Assembly (NCBI RefSeq): GCF_000150275.1
Contig: NW_002060943.1
Location: forward strand, 1,422,628 to 1,486,627
Source: Trichoplax adhaerens
Taxonomy: Eukaryota; Placozoa; Uniplacotomia; Trichoplacea; Trichoplacidae
Reading direction: 5' to 3'
DNA length: 64,000 nt
In this document: piece by piece, positions 24,101 to 37,599 of the stretch
Layout of the letters: each line of letters begins with the position of its first letter
How positions within the stretch are numbered: the first letter of the stretch is position 1
Notes under the pieces: model-generated
Told to the model about the DNA's origin: nothing
Seen by the model: the letters and a program-made list of their open reading frames with translations, nothing else
Databases searched by the model: none
Position numbers and translations under genes: made by a program

Positions 24101-24329
24101 TATAGCTTTTAGCTGTGATCGTTTGAGGTTTTATTTTGAATATGGTGTAGTCTAATAATTCTCAGTTCATAATTTAAGTTATTTCTGTTTAACATACCAG
24201 AATTTCTTCGATTAAACTTCTGACGTAAAATCTCCTTAAATCTTTCATGGTACCTCCGTTGGCTTGATCGGCCATCATGACAAAGCATACCGCAACCAAT
24301 AAGATCAATGTAGCCGTTGAAGTTTTCAT
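21192..24329 (-). CDS. Secreted six-cysteine peptide precursor (two exons)
   Basis: Predicted 85-residue secretory precursor of unknown function. Exon 1 (24329-24198) encodes a signal peptide (start MKTSTATLILLVAVCFVMM, likely cleaved around QANG) and a basic/amphipathic linker containing DLRRFYVRSL. It ends exactly at a strong donor (CTG/GTATGT, phase 0). Exon 2 (21317-21192) starts after a CAG acceptor, also phase 0, with Lys-Arg, a dibasic processing site. It encodes a 39-residue mature peptide with six Cys spaced C-x9-C-x5-C-x3-C-x4-C-x5-C, ending in DLPDF and TAA. The spacing does not match the insulin, EGF, ShK or knottin patterns known to me. Three disulphides are likely. It could act as hormone, defence peptide or toxin-like peptide; nothing here decides. 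The 2,880 bp intron is inferred from phase and splice sites only. Confidence 0.55.
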
Positions 24330-27300
24330 GTTGAATTTTTTTGTAGTAAAGTCTATATGAACATTATTTCTTTTATTAATTAAAATTTTCGTTTAAAAAT
24401 AAGACAGCAGTAGGCATAATTGCCAAAATATACATAAGTCATAATAAAAAAAATGAGGGTAAGGACTCAATAGCCATAGCTATGTGAATAATTAGTCAAT
24501 CTATTAGACAATCACTGCAACGTCCAATGATTAAAATTTATTTTCCTTCAATCTTAATCATCACGACCTTCAACTATATCATTGATCAAGATATTAATGC
24601 TCCTCTTTTATTATTTTGAAAACAAAAAATTAATGACATTGAACATAGACATAAACTATTTTCTTTCACGCGAAAATAAAAAGATAAGCAGCACTTTGCC
24701 AAGGAAATTAATTTGGTCCCAATGTAATTGTCGACTGTCTGATGTATTATAAGTAGAGTATGTTCGTAATGCTATCATAAACATTAAGATATCATTTAAT
24801 TATCAGCAACAGAAAGGGAAATCTCTAAATTAAACACCTCTCTCCCGCTCTCTCTCTTGTTGCCTTTCTTGCATTATTGAAACTACGGTATATTAATAAT
24901 GAAATGCAGACATAAAGAGAAGTAACAAAGACAGCAGGATCACATTTGTATTCTAGTCATTAATGGTAAATTAAAGCTAACTTGGCTGTTGTATCTGCTA
25001 ATTTAGATCTTAATTAAAAGAGAAAAAAGAATAAAAGAGATCCAATTAGACTATTCAACGACTTTGAATCAGATATCAGCTTCTTTTACAAAGAAAAAGG
25101 AATAAAGACTATTTTTCTATTGGAACTGTCGCTATATATTAAAAAATGAACATTGTGTAGTTAGCAATGTAATCGCACAATATTTACTTTTCATGTCCAG
25201 ATTTTTTAATTGAACAATAAATGATTAGATAAATAGGGAAAAGAAATAGAAACGATATTATAGATTGGTTTGAGTCAATAACTGTATCAACGAGCACAAG
25301 GTTATTAGCGAGAGATGAAATTGAAATACTTCACAAGATTATAGTAATAAAAATATTTATATAAGTAAATACTATATCAAGGATACCATCGTGGAATTGG
25401 ATTTATTAGAAAACTGCTTGTCTAGTTCATTAGTAACATTACTTGGCTGATGTTGTAGTACTGTTTTTAAATCATTGGAATAACATTACTAAGTTAAATG
25501 TCGTACAACAAGATCATAAAATTTGAATTAGTAAATAAATAATTGATAGCTAATATTTAAATTTTTGGATCAAACGGTCCTGCTAGATCTTAATTCGCAT
25601 GTACCATATATTCCATAGCTGTTGGTAAATGCTGCCGCCGATTTTTTTAAAGTCAATTTTAAATTAATAAGAACAAAAATCAATAGTACATTCTAGATAA
25701 GAAAAATGTGGATATGTTCTCAAGTTATTTTCTTAGATGACGCACTTAATAATCTCAGAATAATGGACAATCTATTTTTCTTTTGAACTTTTAACATGGG
25801 ATAATATTGTTTCTGGCTTTAATGTCCTTTTGTCTTTTCGATTTAGCTATGTAGGTATAATTACGGAAAGGCTTGAGAGAGTACGGTACAAGTAAGAAAT
25901 TTGATTTAATTGATCAGAGGATACAATCTACTGATATGTTCTGAGTCAATGATTACAAATATAGTAGGAATTATTTTGAATACGTCTAAGATATCATCAA
26001 ATTATTATCAAAGGCTATTAGGATTATTATAATTAATATCAACTAATGTTGTTTTTCTTTATAACTAATTCTTTTTAGTAGCAATAAGAATAACAAAATC
26101 GATATTGAAACCATTTCTGTAATAGTGACGGTTAAACTTGACATATCATAGATCAAAATGGCAATAACCCTTAATAGAAAAGACTTTAAGATTGTAGTAA
26201 TGATTCCTTTGACTTCATAAATATTGCAAAATTTCTATCAAGCTTTCTACAAACTCTATGCAATCTCGACTTCAGTTTCATCTTAGATCATTTAAGTCAT
26301 ATATTTCTGAATTATAAGACAATATAGCAGCTTTTAAGATCATAGGCCTATAAAATAGTGGCAAGTTTATAGTAGAAATGATAAACTCTATTTAATGCTA
26401 CCACGTTGTCTTTTACTATTTCTAGTATCCAAATCTTATTATATAAAAGCGTAAAATTTCATTTTATATGCACAATAATTATCCATTTGACGTGATCTAT
26501 CGCATCTTAAGTACATGTACTTTTAAGATCCTCTGTGATATCATTTTTAAAAATAATTTGATTAACTACTATATTAAAATAACTTATCTATCATGGTATA
26601 TAGAAGAATTTCGTATCCTGATAATGTAAGTAATCAGTTCAATCTATCATCAGAATAATTTTAACATAGCTAAGAAGAAAATCATTTAACATGGATAATT
26701 TTTACCTTATTTAAGATAGATAAGCTGGTAAAATTGAAGGGTAGCTGCTGCTAATTTGCAAGTCGGCAAATATTAATGAGCGAAATAGGCAGACGATGGG
26801 TAATTTATAACATTTTGGCCGCTATTACTTCTACTATCTGTGCATATCAATAGTGATAGCAACAAAGGGGTAGGATATAGACAAACAATAAGTCCATAGA
26901 ATTTTAAAGCCGTTGACTATTGAATAATCGGATTGTATTTCATTTTTATCATCATCATTCCTGCCCATATCCATATAATTTGATCGTTTTACACTCACAT
27001 AAATCAATCAAGACCTACGCACTAATATGGGCATACTCACACATGGAACAGGATAGAATTGATGATTCTGCCCGCCTACTCCTTCCTAGCTATTATGGTA
27101 AATGTTATTAATTTATTTTACATTCATTACCATATCATCATGGCGATAAATTTAACTAGGTAGTTTTTTTTATTCCTAGTAGTTAATAGAACTCTAATGC
27201 CTAACGTGTCAATAGGTTTTGTCTAAGCAGATGGTCTACATCATCATTTACTGACACTCATTTGACCTTATTTTTATAAATTATCAAATCTATTATGCTA

Positions 27301-30260
27301 CGCAATAGTTTCTGATCGGTCATGATAGTCCATTCAAAAAACTAAAAATAACAAAATTTTACCAATATTAGTCAAGTGGTCAAGCATTTAAAGTTGTAAA
27401 AGCACAGAATAGAAATTAGGAAAGGAAATCCAATAGGAGATTCTTAACGAACGGAAAAGGCTTATTAATAACTCTGTCAGTATTAATTTCCAGGAAGAGG
27501 GGGTTGTTGATTTCCATGATGCCACACGATATTATCGTGGAATAAAAATAACAAACAACAACAGAATTAATATCATTGAACAATTGTTCTTAATCAATAG
27601 GCAAATGAATCAATGCCTATGATTGAGGATAATGGTTACTAAAATGGCAACTGTTAATTGCCTTTAATTTAAATGAAATATCAGTTGTCTGATTCCATTA
27701 TCCAAGATATCAATAAAATGATTCTAACCTTGCATATAGTATCATTGCTATTGTCTATATTAACACCTTATTGTTCTATTCAATTTGCAAGATAAAATAG
27801 ATCGTTTAGCTCTGACTTCTATGATCCAATTTCCTCCCCCTTCTACCTTAACAATATTTCCTTCATTTTGCCTCTATTTTTTATTCAAAAGCGTTAAAGT
27901 GATATTGCAATAATTAATGTTTATATTAATCAGACAAGTTAAACGTGGGCATTTCTCTTGACATGGATATCTATAGATATAAATCTATACTAGTTATACC
28001 AAAGATTACAAGAATACCTTTTATAGTGAATATTTTAATATTTTGTCATATTTTGAGTCAATTTTATTCCAATCAATCGTAAAAATAAATTATAGTAATA
28101 TAAGATAGGCCAACAATAATATCAATCAGAATATACATAATATTTATCACTATTATCATATACAAGTAATGAAAATTTTATCTCTCTTCTTAGGGCAATT
28201 TTGATTATGAAATAGATACTCTGGCGATTGCTCGTGGCCTAAAACATTGAACTCGATTATCACAAGTTTCTAATTATATCATTCTGATGGCGCCAATAAG
28301 AGTACGAATAAAACAATTGTTCCAACAGTCGCTGCAATATGTAATCAATTCAGCAAATGAAAATTCCTTCTTTAGTTTATTATTCTCCTATTAAGATAGT
28401 TTAGAAAGAATTCAATGAATTAATCAAAGCGACTAACAACGATATTGATAAGCCATAATCAAAAATAAAATTAGCTTTATCTTTAATCAACCGACAACAA
28501 ATAAAAGAATAAAATTGCAGAAAAAAAATTTGTTTAAAGGATTGCCGATATTTGAATACACTAAGTCTGCAATACTAAAAGTTGAAATTACTACATGAAC
28601 CATAATCAACTACATTAAAATGAATATAAAGAATAAATACAGAAAATGAACAGTAAAGGTTATGATGACAGAAATTTATCAATAAATTGAGAGCAAATAA
28701 ATTAATAATACTATAAATATTGTCTTGTTTTATACATTATACATGATAATTATGAATTACGTCTGGAAGTAATTAAAATAAAACCTTTACTGTAAGTTTT
28801 AGTGACAAATAGGCGAATAGGAAATTACTCCTACTTAACTTACTATTACTGTAAGTTAAATAATGCCTTGTAGAAAAATAGATTTTTAATTGATTGCAAT
28901 ATTACTGTTATCATTATAGAACTTAATTAAAGTTTAACTTACATTATAGCAATTGTGTATAATAGATGTATTTATAGCCAAGAATAGTAGAATATCAATT
29001 AAGTATCCTCCTAGCCTAGTTAATTTTAGTAATTTTTCTCTCTGATAATATACATGTAGATATTGTTGAATTAATATCTTCAACGTGATTAATTACGGTA
29101 GATAACGATAATCATCCTGTAGTAGTAAGTATGCACTATAAAGCATTGATCATATGTTCTCTTTGTTCCCTCAAGAAAATGAGAGAGTTAATTTAGTAAT
29201 AAAAGTAGATTTTAAATTGGATTAACATCAGTGACTATAATTAATGCAGGTAATGCTTCCTCTTTCTTTTCGATTAGATAACTTATCTTAATCAGTCGTA
29301 CTGTATATAGTTATTTATTTCTTTGTTCACAGTATCTTATTTAATCGACGGTTAAATGATAAAGTCTATTCTTTTTATTTTGAGAACACCTTGATTAAAA
29401 TAGCAGTAATGTTTAGTGATGTTATTTTTATCCTAGTAGAAACAAAAATGAGTTGAAATATTGCCCTTGATAAAAGAATTAAATTTTTATGATCGTTGTA
29501 TCATATCTGTTCACAAATACGACATCATTACATGCTACACTTCTGTAGTTTGTGATTAGCAGTTTTAAATCAGTAATGCCCTTTAAATTAATTATCTAAT
29601 ATCTAATTCTATTTGTTATCGTATCGATTTAACTCGATATTTGTACCTATGCGGTATGCAGAGGATAATCTACTCTACTAATTATAAATATTTCGCGTTC
29701 ATATAGTAGATATCTAAGATTTAGATATTCTTTATTTAACATAAGTAAATTATAATTTAGTGTCCATTTTGTAAATCATAAGACTGGAATAAGACTTCAA
29801 AATTTTAAATTTAATTTTTAAATTTAATTAAATAAAGCTATTTATAGTGATATCCAAAAGTATAACGCAATTGTCAAGTTTGATAATAAAAATTAGCATT
29901 CAAACTACTTAAAAATATTATAATTCAGTGTCTGATTAATTAATTAGCAAATTAACTAATCACATATTACAGTTTCCTTTAATAGATTTTAAACTAATGA
30001 AAGAATCAAATATTGAACAAAACTTGGACGATACTGAACTTTGAATCTACATCAGTTATAGCTAATTCAATGCACAATACAAATTTTTTCTCCTCTTAAG
30101 AAAGGGTAATGATAAATTTTTATTCTAGAAATGACAATGAAGATTATATATAACATCATTTTAAGCGTGACATAGTATGTAACTTCAAATTTTACTATTT
30201 ACACATTTATCTGATCTGTCTACAGCTGAAGTTAAATCAAATCTAAGCATTGATTCAATT
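24330..30260. other. Gene-poor stretch, no supported gene
   Basis: AT-rich DNA. Weak signals only: an ATG-less hydrophobic frame near 28290-28345 on the minus strand (VGTIVLFVLLLAP, signal-peptide-like, with a stop just before it) overlaps a frame with CSDCWNNC. A 63-codon plus frame at 26920-27111 has a GC-richer middle. None could be tied to a start, splice sites and a partner exon. Confidence 0.4.
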
Positions 30261-30335
30261 TTATTCATGATATGTGCCATTATGACAATGGTGATTAATT
30301 AAGTCTGCACCGGTGCATCTGCTTACGATATTAAA
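30261..30335 (-). CDS. Possible terminal exon, two-cysteine peptide (weak)
   Basis: A good acceptor (CCTCATCTTTTACAG) is followed in phase 0 by 24 codons and a stop, with two Cys (SRC and HHC). The phase fits the minus-strand peptide first exons, of which 41.4 kb is the nearest upstream, but the implied intron would be 11 kb. The sequence overlaps the palindrome TGCACCGGTGCA at about 30306. It could easily be chance. Confidence 0.15.
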   Translation of the reverse strand, partial: FNIVSRCTGADLINHHCHNGTYHE

Positions 30336-32457
30336 CTGTAAAAGATGAGGCCTTTGAAATTTTAAATTAACATCAAATGCCAGTATATTCCCTATATATT
30401 CAATTTGAATTTATCTTGCCAAATTTATAAATACCACATTAACATACAGCTTGGAAGAAATATAGATCTGTATTTACCTTTATCCTTTATTAGTAATACA
30501 TCGTTGTATTATGTTTTAACCCTTAATTTAACCTTAGCAATTTTACTTGATAGACATGGAGATGGATATAATATATATATGTATATATATACATATATAT
30601 CTTGAAAATTTAAAAGAATTTGAGTTAAAAATGACTCATTTATCTACGTGATATAATCATTAAAGTGATATATCGGTCAAACGTATGAAAACACCTTTGC
30701 TTGTTAGCCAATTACTCATTAAATATTCCATCTATAGCTTCACTACGGATAATAATTAATTCTATGATATATAATAAATAACCTACAAGGTCGTGTCATC
30801 CGTGCGATAATATCGTAATACTAGGAAAAGTTCTATGATACTATTTGCAATCAGATTCTATTTCGTACATTACTGACAACCAATCTTGGTATTAATAATA
30901 ATTAAGTAGATTTAAAAGTTGATAGCGGTAAGAAAACTATTGGTAGATAAACAGCATTAAATGATAACAAGATAAAATTTAATTATAAGCTTGTTTACAA
31001 TTTGTAGTTAAAAATTTGTCATGTAGAATAGCCTTTATAGAAGTCGTTGAATTTATTTTTTGCTTCCAAGTTCAATGATGATTATAATAAATTCTATAAA
31101 GACAGCCATCATTTTTATTGTAGTTCCGCCTACTGTTGGAAAGATTATGATATTATTCTGCCCTCTAAAGTTCTAGAAAATTCCATTTAACACATGTAAC
31201 ATTTACTGTAATAGTAAATTAAATTTCTTACCATGGATCATGAAGTAATAACAATAGTTCTTGACTGCTTATGAAAAGTTAAAAATTTGCCATTTTAGAA
31301 CATGAATTAAATGATCTATCACTATTCTATTACAACTTAGAGAAAAAAGTAAAAGTATTGAGGTTATTGAGTTGAATTGATGATGGAAACAAAAAAATTA
31401 AGAAATGCATTTTATTAGAACTAAATTCTATCCATTGTAGAGTTATGAATCACCATAGGAGGTAGGTTTTAGAGGAAAGATATTGGCGAACTATAAATTA
31501 GCTTAATCATAATAGCTATTGATAGCTTATAAAATATATTATAGTCTAGTTGCAATATCAAAATTAAGTGATATTCCTCAGATAGTTATTATAACTAGCT
31601 CTGATCAAATTGAAATACGATCAGTATTCCCAAGAAGGATTTCTTAAAGAAAGTCAAAGATTGCGTTGTTTTTTTTAAATATGGAGGAAAAACAAGAATC
31701 AATGGAGTTAGAATCAGTTAGAACAAAGACATATTTTTGAGAATATCATTTATATTGCATAAATTGTCTAAAATACAACAACCTTCATCTTAACTGACAT
31801 GCTATTAAATCTTGCATATCCCTTCTGCTTAATTGAAATCAATTCATCAAATTATCTCGATTTGGAAAATAAATCATCGCAAACACTGACAGTCTATCCA
31901 ATTGCTAATATAAATATGACATCAATGGAATGATTGCTTATAAAGATAGTTTTTATTTTATTATTAATGTGTCAAAGTTTGTAGACATTTATTATGTAGA
32001 ATTTTGAAGTTCCGATAAATAAAGCAACATTTCCAACGGTGTAATTTGAAACATATGCCTATTATGTTAGAGTCCCCAAAGATTAAAGTGAGCTGTTTAA
32101 ATGCAAAATGATCTACAATTAGAATGGATTACAAGCAATAAAACAATTTTTGAGTAACAAGTACCGATTGTTATGATTGTAATATGCTCAATATAGGTTT
32201 AAACTAGTAGATAAAAGGTATTTTATAATTAAAAAATCTAAAATGTTATACATATAGTTATAGTTTCATGTGTGGAATACATTACTAAATACATATCATT
32301 CAGAGATTTAAATATAAATGTATTTTAAATTCGGTAGATGGATGTTATACTATATAACTCGTATAATATGAGATGAGATTATCCCTTTAGATGCCAATAG
32401 TGATAGAAGAGAGAATAAAAGTTTTGTATAACGGTATTTCCAGAATTTTATATGGTC
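30336..32457. other. Non-coding; alternating AT run
   Basis: No gene seen. The TATATATGTATATATATACA-type run near 30570-30600 is a simple repeat. A plus frame of 66 codons at 30405-30605 ends within that run and is judged spurious. Confidence 0.4.
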
Positions 32458-32601
32458 ATGGGCTTAATTAAACGCGCCATCGCGTGCAATGCTATAACTA
32501 TGGCAGTTTCTAATAGCCAAGTTACTCATGCTGACATTCTGTATCATTTAGCTGACGTATTTTTATTCTATTTTCTTAATTTCATCTTAATAGTGTGCTA
32601 A
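32458..32601 (+). CDS. Signal-peptide exon-like ORF related to the peptide family (degenerate)
   Basis: A 47-codon ORF starting MGLIKRAIACNAITMAVSN, then SQVTHADILYHLAD followed by a weak donor (GAC/GTATTT). NSQ and THAD match residues at the cleavage regions of the 41.4 kb and 50.6 kb precursors, and ILYHL occupies the place of their RLYL/KRYV motif. The leader is less hydrophobic than a working signal peptide and contains Lys-Arg, so this may be a decayed copy. It lies on the opposite strand to the three better copies. No partner exon was found. Confidence 0.3.
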   Translation: MGLIKRAIACNAITMAVSNSQVTHADILYHLADVFLFYFLNFILIVC

Positions 32602-35600
32602 GAACTCACCAACGTATTTATCAGTTTTTACCTTTATTACCATGATAGTTCGTACCTATCAGCTACTAACTATTTGATGACTCAATCAAGCATTTCATTA
32701 TTGACTATATTCGGTATTGCTGCCTATAATAACGATGGAAATGATTCTTTCAACGCTTGAATAAGATCTTATTTTTCAAGTCGTAAACCATTTATTGTAT
32801 TGCAATGAAGTAAACTATCAAATAGCCTTTGATTATTAAAGGATTTGCTAATCGTGAATACCACTGGTGGACTTGTATTCTTCTTTATGCGATTTCAATT
32901 GTACTGCATAGGAAGTGAATGATTCCGTCAAAACATATATCTTGACGTCCCGTTACAAAGCAATAGACAAATTCGAAAATTTGAATTGAAACGCTTATGA
33001 CTAATCTAAGATACATAGGCAATTTTTTCTTTGCAATTTAATATCTATTTTAGTAATAATGCGAGAGCTTCGTAATTTACACGCTCCAATACTGCCTATG
33101 TGCCGTAAAATAAAATATATATTCTTTTAATATTATTTCGGATAATCATTCAATCGCTGTTATAAAACACTTCAAATAGTGCAGTGTTGTTAAAAGCTCA
33201 TCGTATAATGCCAATTGGATACGAGGTACTATTAATATAGCTGTCTACTACTTTAATGAGATAACTATTGGATTATTATAGGAAAATCATGACTCCGTGA
33301 CAGAATGTATATCGATTATATGAATCTAAGCAACAATCTGGCATTGATAGTACAAATAAGAATTCTCTCTTATTATCAATATGTATATATTCTTGTGACA
33401 AAGACTCACCAGAGATGTTTTTGGGTCTTCTTTCTTAAACTAATTATCAAGATTAGTTTCCCATGACTACCGTAAATTTCTTCCTTAAGTTTCATAAAGA
33501 AACGATATAGACCTTCTCCTTACGCCTAAACGATAAAATAATGAACGCACTTTTATTCTTTCTATCTATATTTGCGAGCAGCAACAGAGCATATACATAG
33601 AAATCAATTCTACTTGAAAATTAATGCTAATAGACGATATTGGCTCTTGCATATTCTTAGATGTAAATTGCACATATTTATGCTCTAGTTTAAAATACGT
33701 TAAAGCACGGATATAACACGTCATGGTCACAATACGATCTGACCTTTGAGCTCTCTTACAAATTAGATATCTAACTAATCCACTTGCCCTTACTGGAAAA
33801 TGAATTATTTTTATAATCTATAATCTGAACAGCAAGCTATCAACTTTTCAATGATCAATGTAACATACTTATACCTAACGATAATCCTTAGCAACCGTAA
33901 CACAATCATAAATTTTAATATTTAATCCTGCTTTCCATCTTTTTGTTTAGAAAGCTTAAATCTTATACTATCGTTGCTCTTTCATATTTGACTCTTGTAT
34001 TCTCAAAATAAATTAAATCTGTAAATTTTTTGTCTTTTTAACGCCAAAAATACTGAGCTATAGACCGAAATATACATATCAATAACGTAGGAATAATTAT
34101 AAATTCTCCTTTGCTTCAATGTTTACAGCAATTAATCTTATATATTTTTTTTACAGTTTGTAATATGATTACAGTTAGGTAATTCTAAGCTAAATAGTTA
34201 TTGAATTCGGAGCATAGAAAAGCATCAGCCATTTACACATAAAGTATTAATAAAAATAGTTGACAAATGCATCAGCTTATCATGACATAATAATTCATAA
34301 AGTATTCTTTAACGAATGAATGACTCCGAATCCAAAATTGATCTGCATGACTCTCATTTCTAAATATTTATTTAGAAACCTTGGATCTAAATTACCAAAT
34401 ATTATCTTCAATCCTTATTCGAATCAAAATATTAAAATATCATCGTAGGATGGAGGTAAAAATGGTCTACAAAATACGGACATTCTTGCCATAAAGAAGG
34501 GCTTGATTGAGCATGACAATCCTATTTGCTATCTAAATAGCAGTCTGTCTCTAAACTAATACATCACTTTAATTTCGATCAACTTTACTTTCGACGTTAA
34601 GGGACGAGGTTATTGTCAGTCTATAGCCTTTAGAAGTCATTATAAAATTGTTGACATTACGTGTAAGCAGTTCAATAAATAAGTGCATTAGATGCCGCAA
34701 TTTTATCAATTTATGATCTCATAGTAAATAGCGATTATCTTTATGTATTCTATTAATACAATTCTTCACATTTGTTGTATTATTAGATGTTAGTTGAACA
34801 CTTACTTTATTTTTGTTCCACTAACATTTTCCTCCTTTCTAATTTATGCATGTCTTAAATTTTTTTGATAGCATGGTGTAAACGATAGATATTCCAAATT
34901 TTATGTAAAAAGAATCAAGTAATGAAAGGAAAGAAAATAAGAATAGATTATCTCCGCTGCTGTCATCGTTAAAATATGAGACAGTAGTTAAAAATAAAAT
35001 CTAATTATCATAGGAAGAGATAGTCTAATGGTACTGCACCATACTAACCTACTTATAGCTTTTCATCGACATTACTAGTTCAATTTCGAACCGATATGAA
35101 CATAGCCTGATAAAAATTATACATTATTGATTGCAAGATAAAGTATAACCTATAGATTTTTCTCTTGTTTCAAAATTTCTCATATTGAAGTTTATAAATG
35201 CACAAAAAAAATTCGCAACATTATTAAATTTAAAATTAGCCTGTGTTGCAGAACAGGCAGCAGAGCGATGTTGTTGTTGTAGCGTAATTAAAAGTTGATT
35301 TACATTATTAAAAAATAAGCAAAAATACAGATACATTGCTCTGTATAATATTTAATTAGATCTAGCAAGAAGTTAATAACAAACAAGGTCAATTTTTATC
35401 GTGACTAATTATGGCTAATTATGACCAAATGTTTTTAAATGCAATTCTGATATTCCATTTTTCATTTTACAATAAATCGATTTTTGGTTGTTAATGTAAT
35501 TCTATATAGAAAAAAGAATTTCTATTAGTGCATATTCTGATCTATTGCATTTTATTGCGACTCTTATTTCCTATTCATGAATGATTTAATAACTAGCGCA

Positions 35601-36402
35601 ATCGAAGACAGGATGTCTCAAAATAACATTGACAATGGTTTAAAGCTCTTATAGATCTTAGCTACTTACATAGATTGATGCTCTACTTAAGATATCAGCG
35701 CAAGTATTCTTAAAACAATCCTTCAAGTACTACAGGATGTACTAAAATATCCTTTATTTAATAGACAGTAATCACAATCATATGATGCATTATGCAAAAT
35801 TGATCACTATTAGGACTGTATTACATCATGATTATTAATATAGAACATAAATCATACAAAATGATGACATTCAAAGGATGATACAAATTTATGATTGAAA
35901 ATTTGACGGGGTTGAAGAATTACGGCAGTTTTCCAACTCCATTTGTATACTCTTCTGAGCACGCGAAAGATTAGCTCAAAGGCCTTGAAGCTCTAGAATA
36001 TTTTTACAAAGATTAATCAATAGCTAGGTCATACTATGCATTTTATATTATCATGCAACCTGAAGGGACTTGGACCATCGGCTGATATTGAATTCGAAAG
36101 GCCCGCCACTGCCTTACGTGATCAGATGTTAGCGTGATTGTAAGTTATCTACCATAATATCAAATGTTTATAAAAATGAGTACTTAATGTTTCATTTCTT
36201 AAAGATTACGTTTATTCAAAGCAGAAAAATATTTTGGTTAAATTTTTCCTTTTGCTGAGTAAAATTTCATCAATTTTCAACGGGTTCAGAGTTTTACAAA
36301 ATAGACTGGAAGATTGTGCGAATAGTTGCCAATAGGAGTTTTAACAATCTCTGTTCAGGATATAAATAGTGCTCATGTAATGACAACAGCTAATTATGGT
36401 AG
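32602..36402. other. Non-coding
   Basis: AT-rich with no supported gene. A minus frame at 35124-35336 (70 codons, QQQHRSAAC region) is not recognised. Around 36050-36130 a short GC-richer patch is open on the plus strand but matches nothing known to me. Confidence 0.4.
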
Positions 36403-36498
36403 TTTTGTGTAGGCAATACAGTGATAGTATGTAGTGTAGAACTGTATGTCTTAATAAAGTATGTGCTCTATAAGGCCGTAGCTGATAGCCATATTTAA
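36403..36498 (+). pseudogene. Relic of a peptide-family signal exon
   Basis: An ATG-less frame ends in YKAVADSHI and a stop. The 24 bp TATAAGGCCGTAGCTGATAG region (about 36470-36493) is nearly identical to the cleavage-site region of the ORF at 37370-37480, but the hydrophobic part has drifted and a stop follows at once. It is best read as a decayed duplicate of the 37.4 kb exon, about 940 bp upstream in the same orientation. Confidence 0.45.
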
Positions 36499-37369
36499 GT
36501 AATGTTATTAAGCAATGTACTAATGTGATCGATGACTTCTATGTAGAGGAGCAATGGATGATAATTTGTATGCGTTGTTGTTACAATTTCACTTCTGCGA
36601 CAAGGTAACGTACAGTAAAAGTCTATAAGTAGCTACTGACTTAAACGCCCTTTTACTTAACGTTAAACACACTCAGCAAAATACTGTAAAGATAAAAGTT
36701 TTATTAGCAAAGATACTGTACATCTACAACATTTTACCATACCAATCAACTCAAATGTTCCCGTTTATATAGGAACCGTCTAGTTTGTAAATAACAACAG
36801 TATTATTATTATACCTTACTAGGAGAAACATCTCGATCTGAGATGTTCCTTACGTAGCTTTTCTATCGGTAAATATTTTGAATCTCTTACTCATACTTAA
36901 TCTTAATCTAAGCACGTAGGTTGTCTAATTCAACGATCATCAACTAGAACTTGAATCATCTTACTCCTATCTATCACACAATAACAATCAATATCAAATA
37001 TGTATTGAACTATCACAAACAACATCCTCGTTAAGGCATTACTTATCTTACCTAGCACTACAAATATGGATATTCTCCATAGTAGCTACTACTGTACTTA
37101 TTAAACTATCCTAATGACAAGGCAACACCGTAACAGTAGTATAGAATTGTTATTGTGGAGGCTAAGTCGATTATCCGCTTTATCTTAGCTATTTTCGACC
37201 GTTACTATGAGGATAAGAAATTGAAATTCTTCTACGACGGACGATACAATCATAGTTAAATTAAGTGATGAAGAACCTTGTAGAGATTTCAGCTAATTAC
37301 AGTAGCAACATGAAGTGCAGTAGCGCCAAGATATAAAATGATTTCTAAGGTTAATAATGAAGTAATTGT

Positions 37370-37480
37370 ATGATGCCTGGTATGGGGGTCCTGGTCCTAT
37401 TAGTGCTATGTACATATAAGGCCGTCGCTGATAGCTATACAGATTTATATTTTCGTATTATGGGCTTATGTGATGCTTAA
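37370..37480 (+). CDS. Short secreted-peptide precursor, first exon or complete 36-residue ORF
   Basis: The start MMPGMGVLVLLVLC is a compact, strongly hydrophobic leader followed by a good cleavage site (KAVADS). Then comes SYTDLYF, which occupies the position of RLYL, RFYV and KRYV in the minus-strand family members. The frame stops after 36 residues; a possible donor lies at 37455 (TTTC/GTATTA). A partly matching, broken copy lies at 36403-36498. The downstream exon is unknown. One frame at about 40890-41030 (Cys-Cys...Cys) is on the right strand, but it overlaps a hairpin and has no good acceptor. Function is unknown. Confidence 0.4.
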   Translation: MMPGMGVLVLLVLCTYKAVADSYTDLYFRIMGLCDA

Positions 37481-37599
37481 CTAGGGAAGAAAAGTGAATT
37501 CTTCTTCGTCAGGCTTGCTATCAATAAACGATACTTTTAAGATTAAATATAATGTTGAGCTAATAGTGTCACGCTAGGGATTTGGTCAATTTTAAAGTC

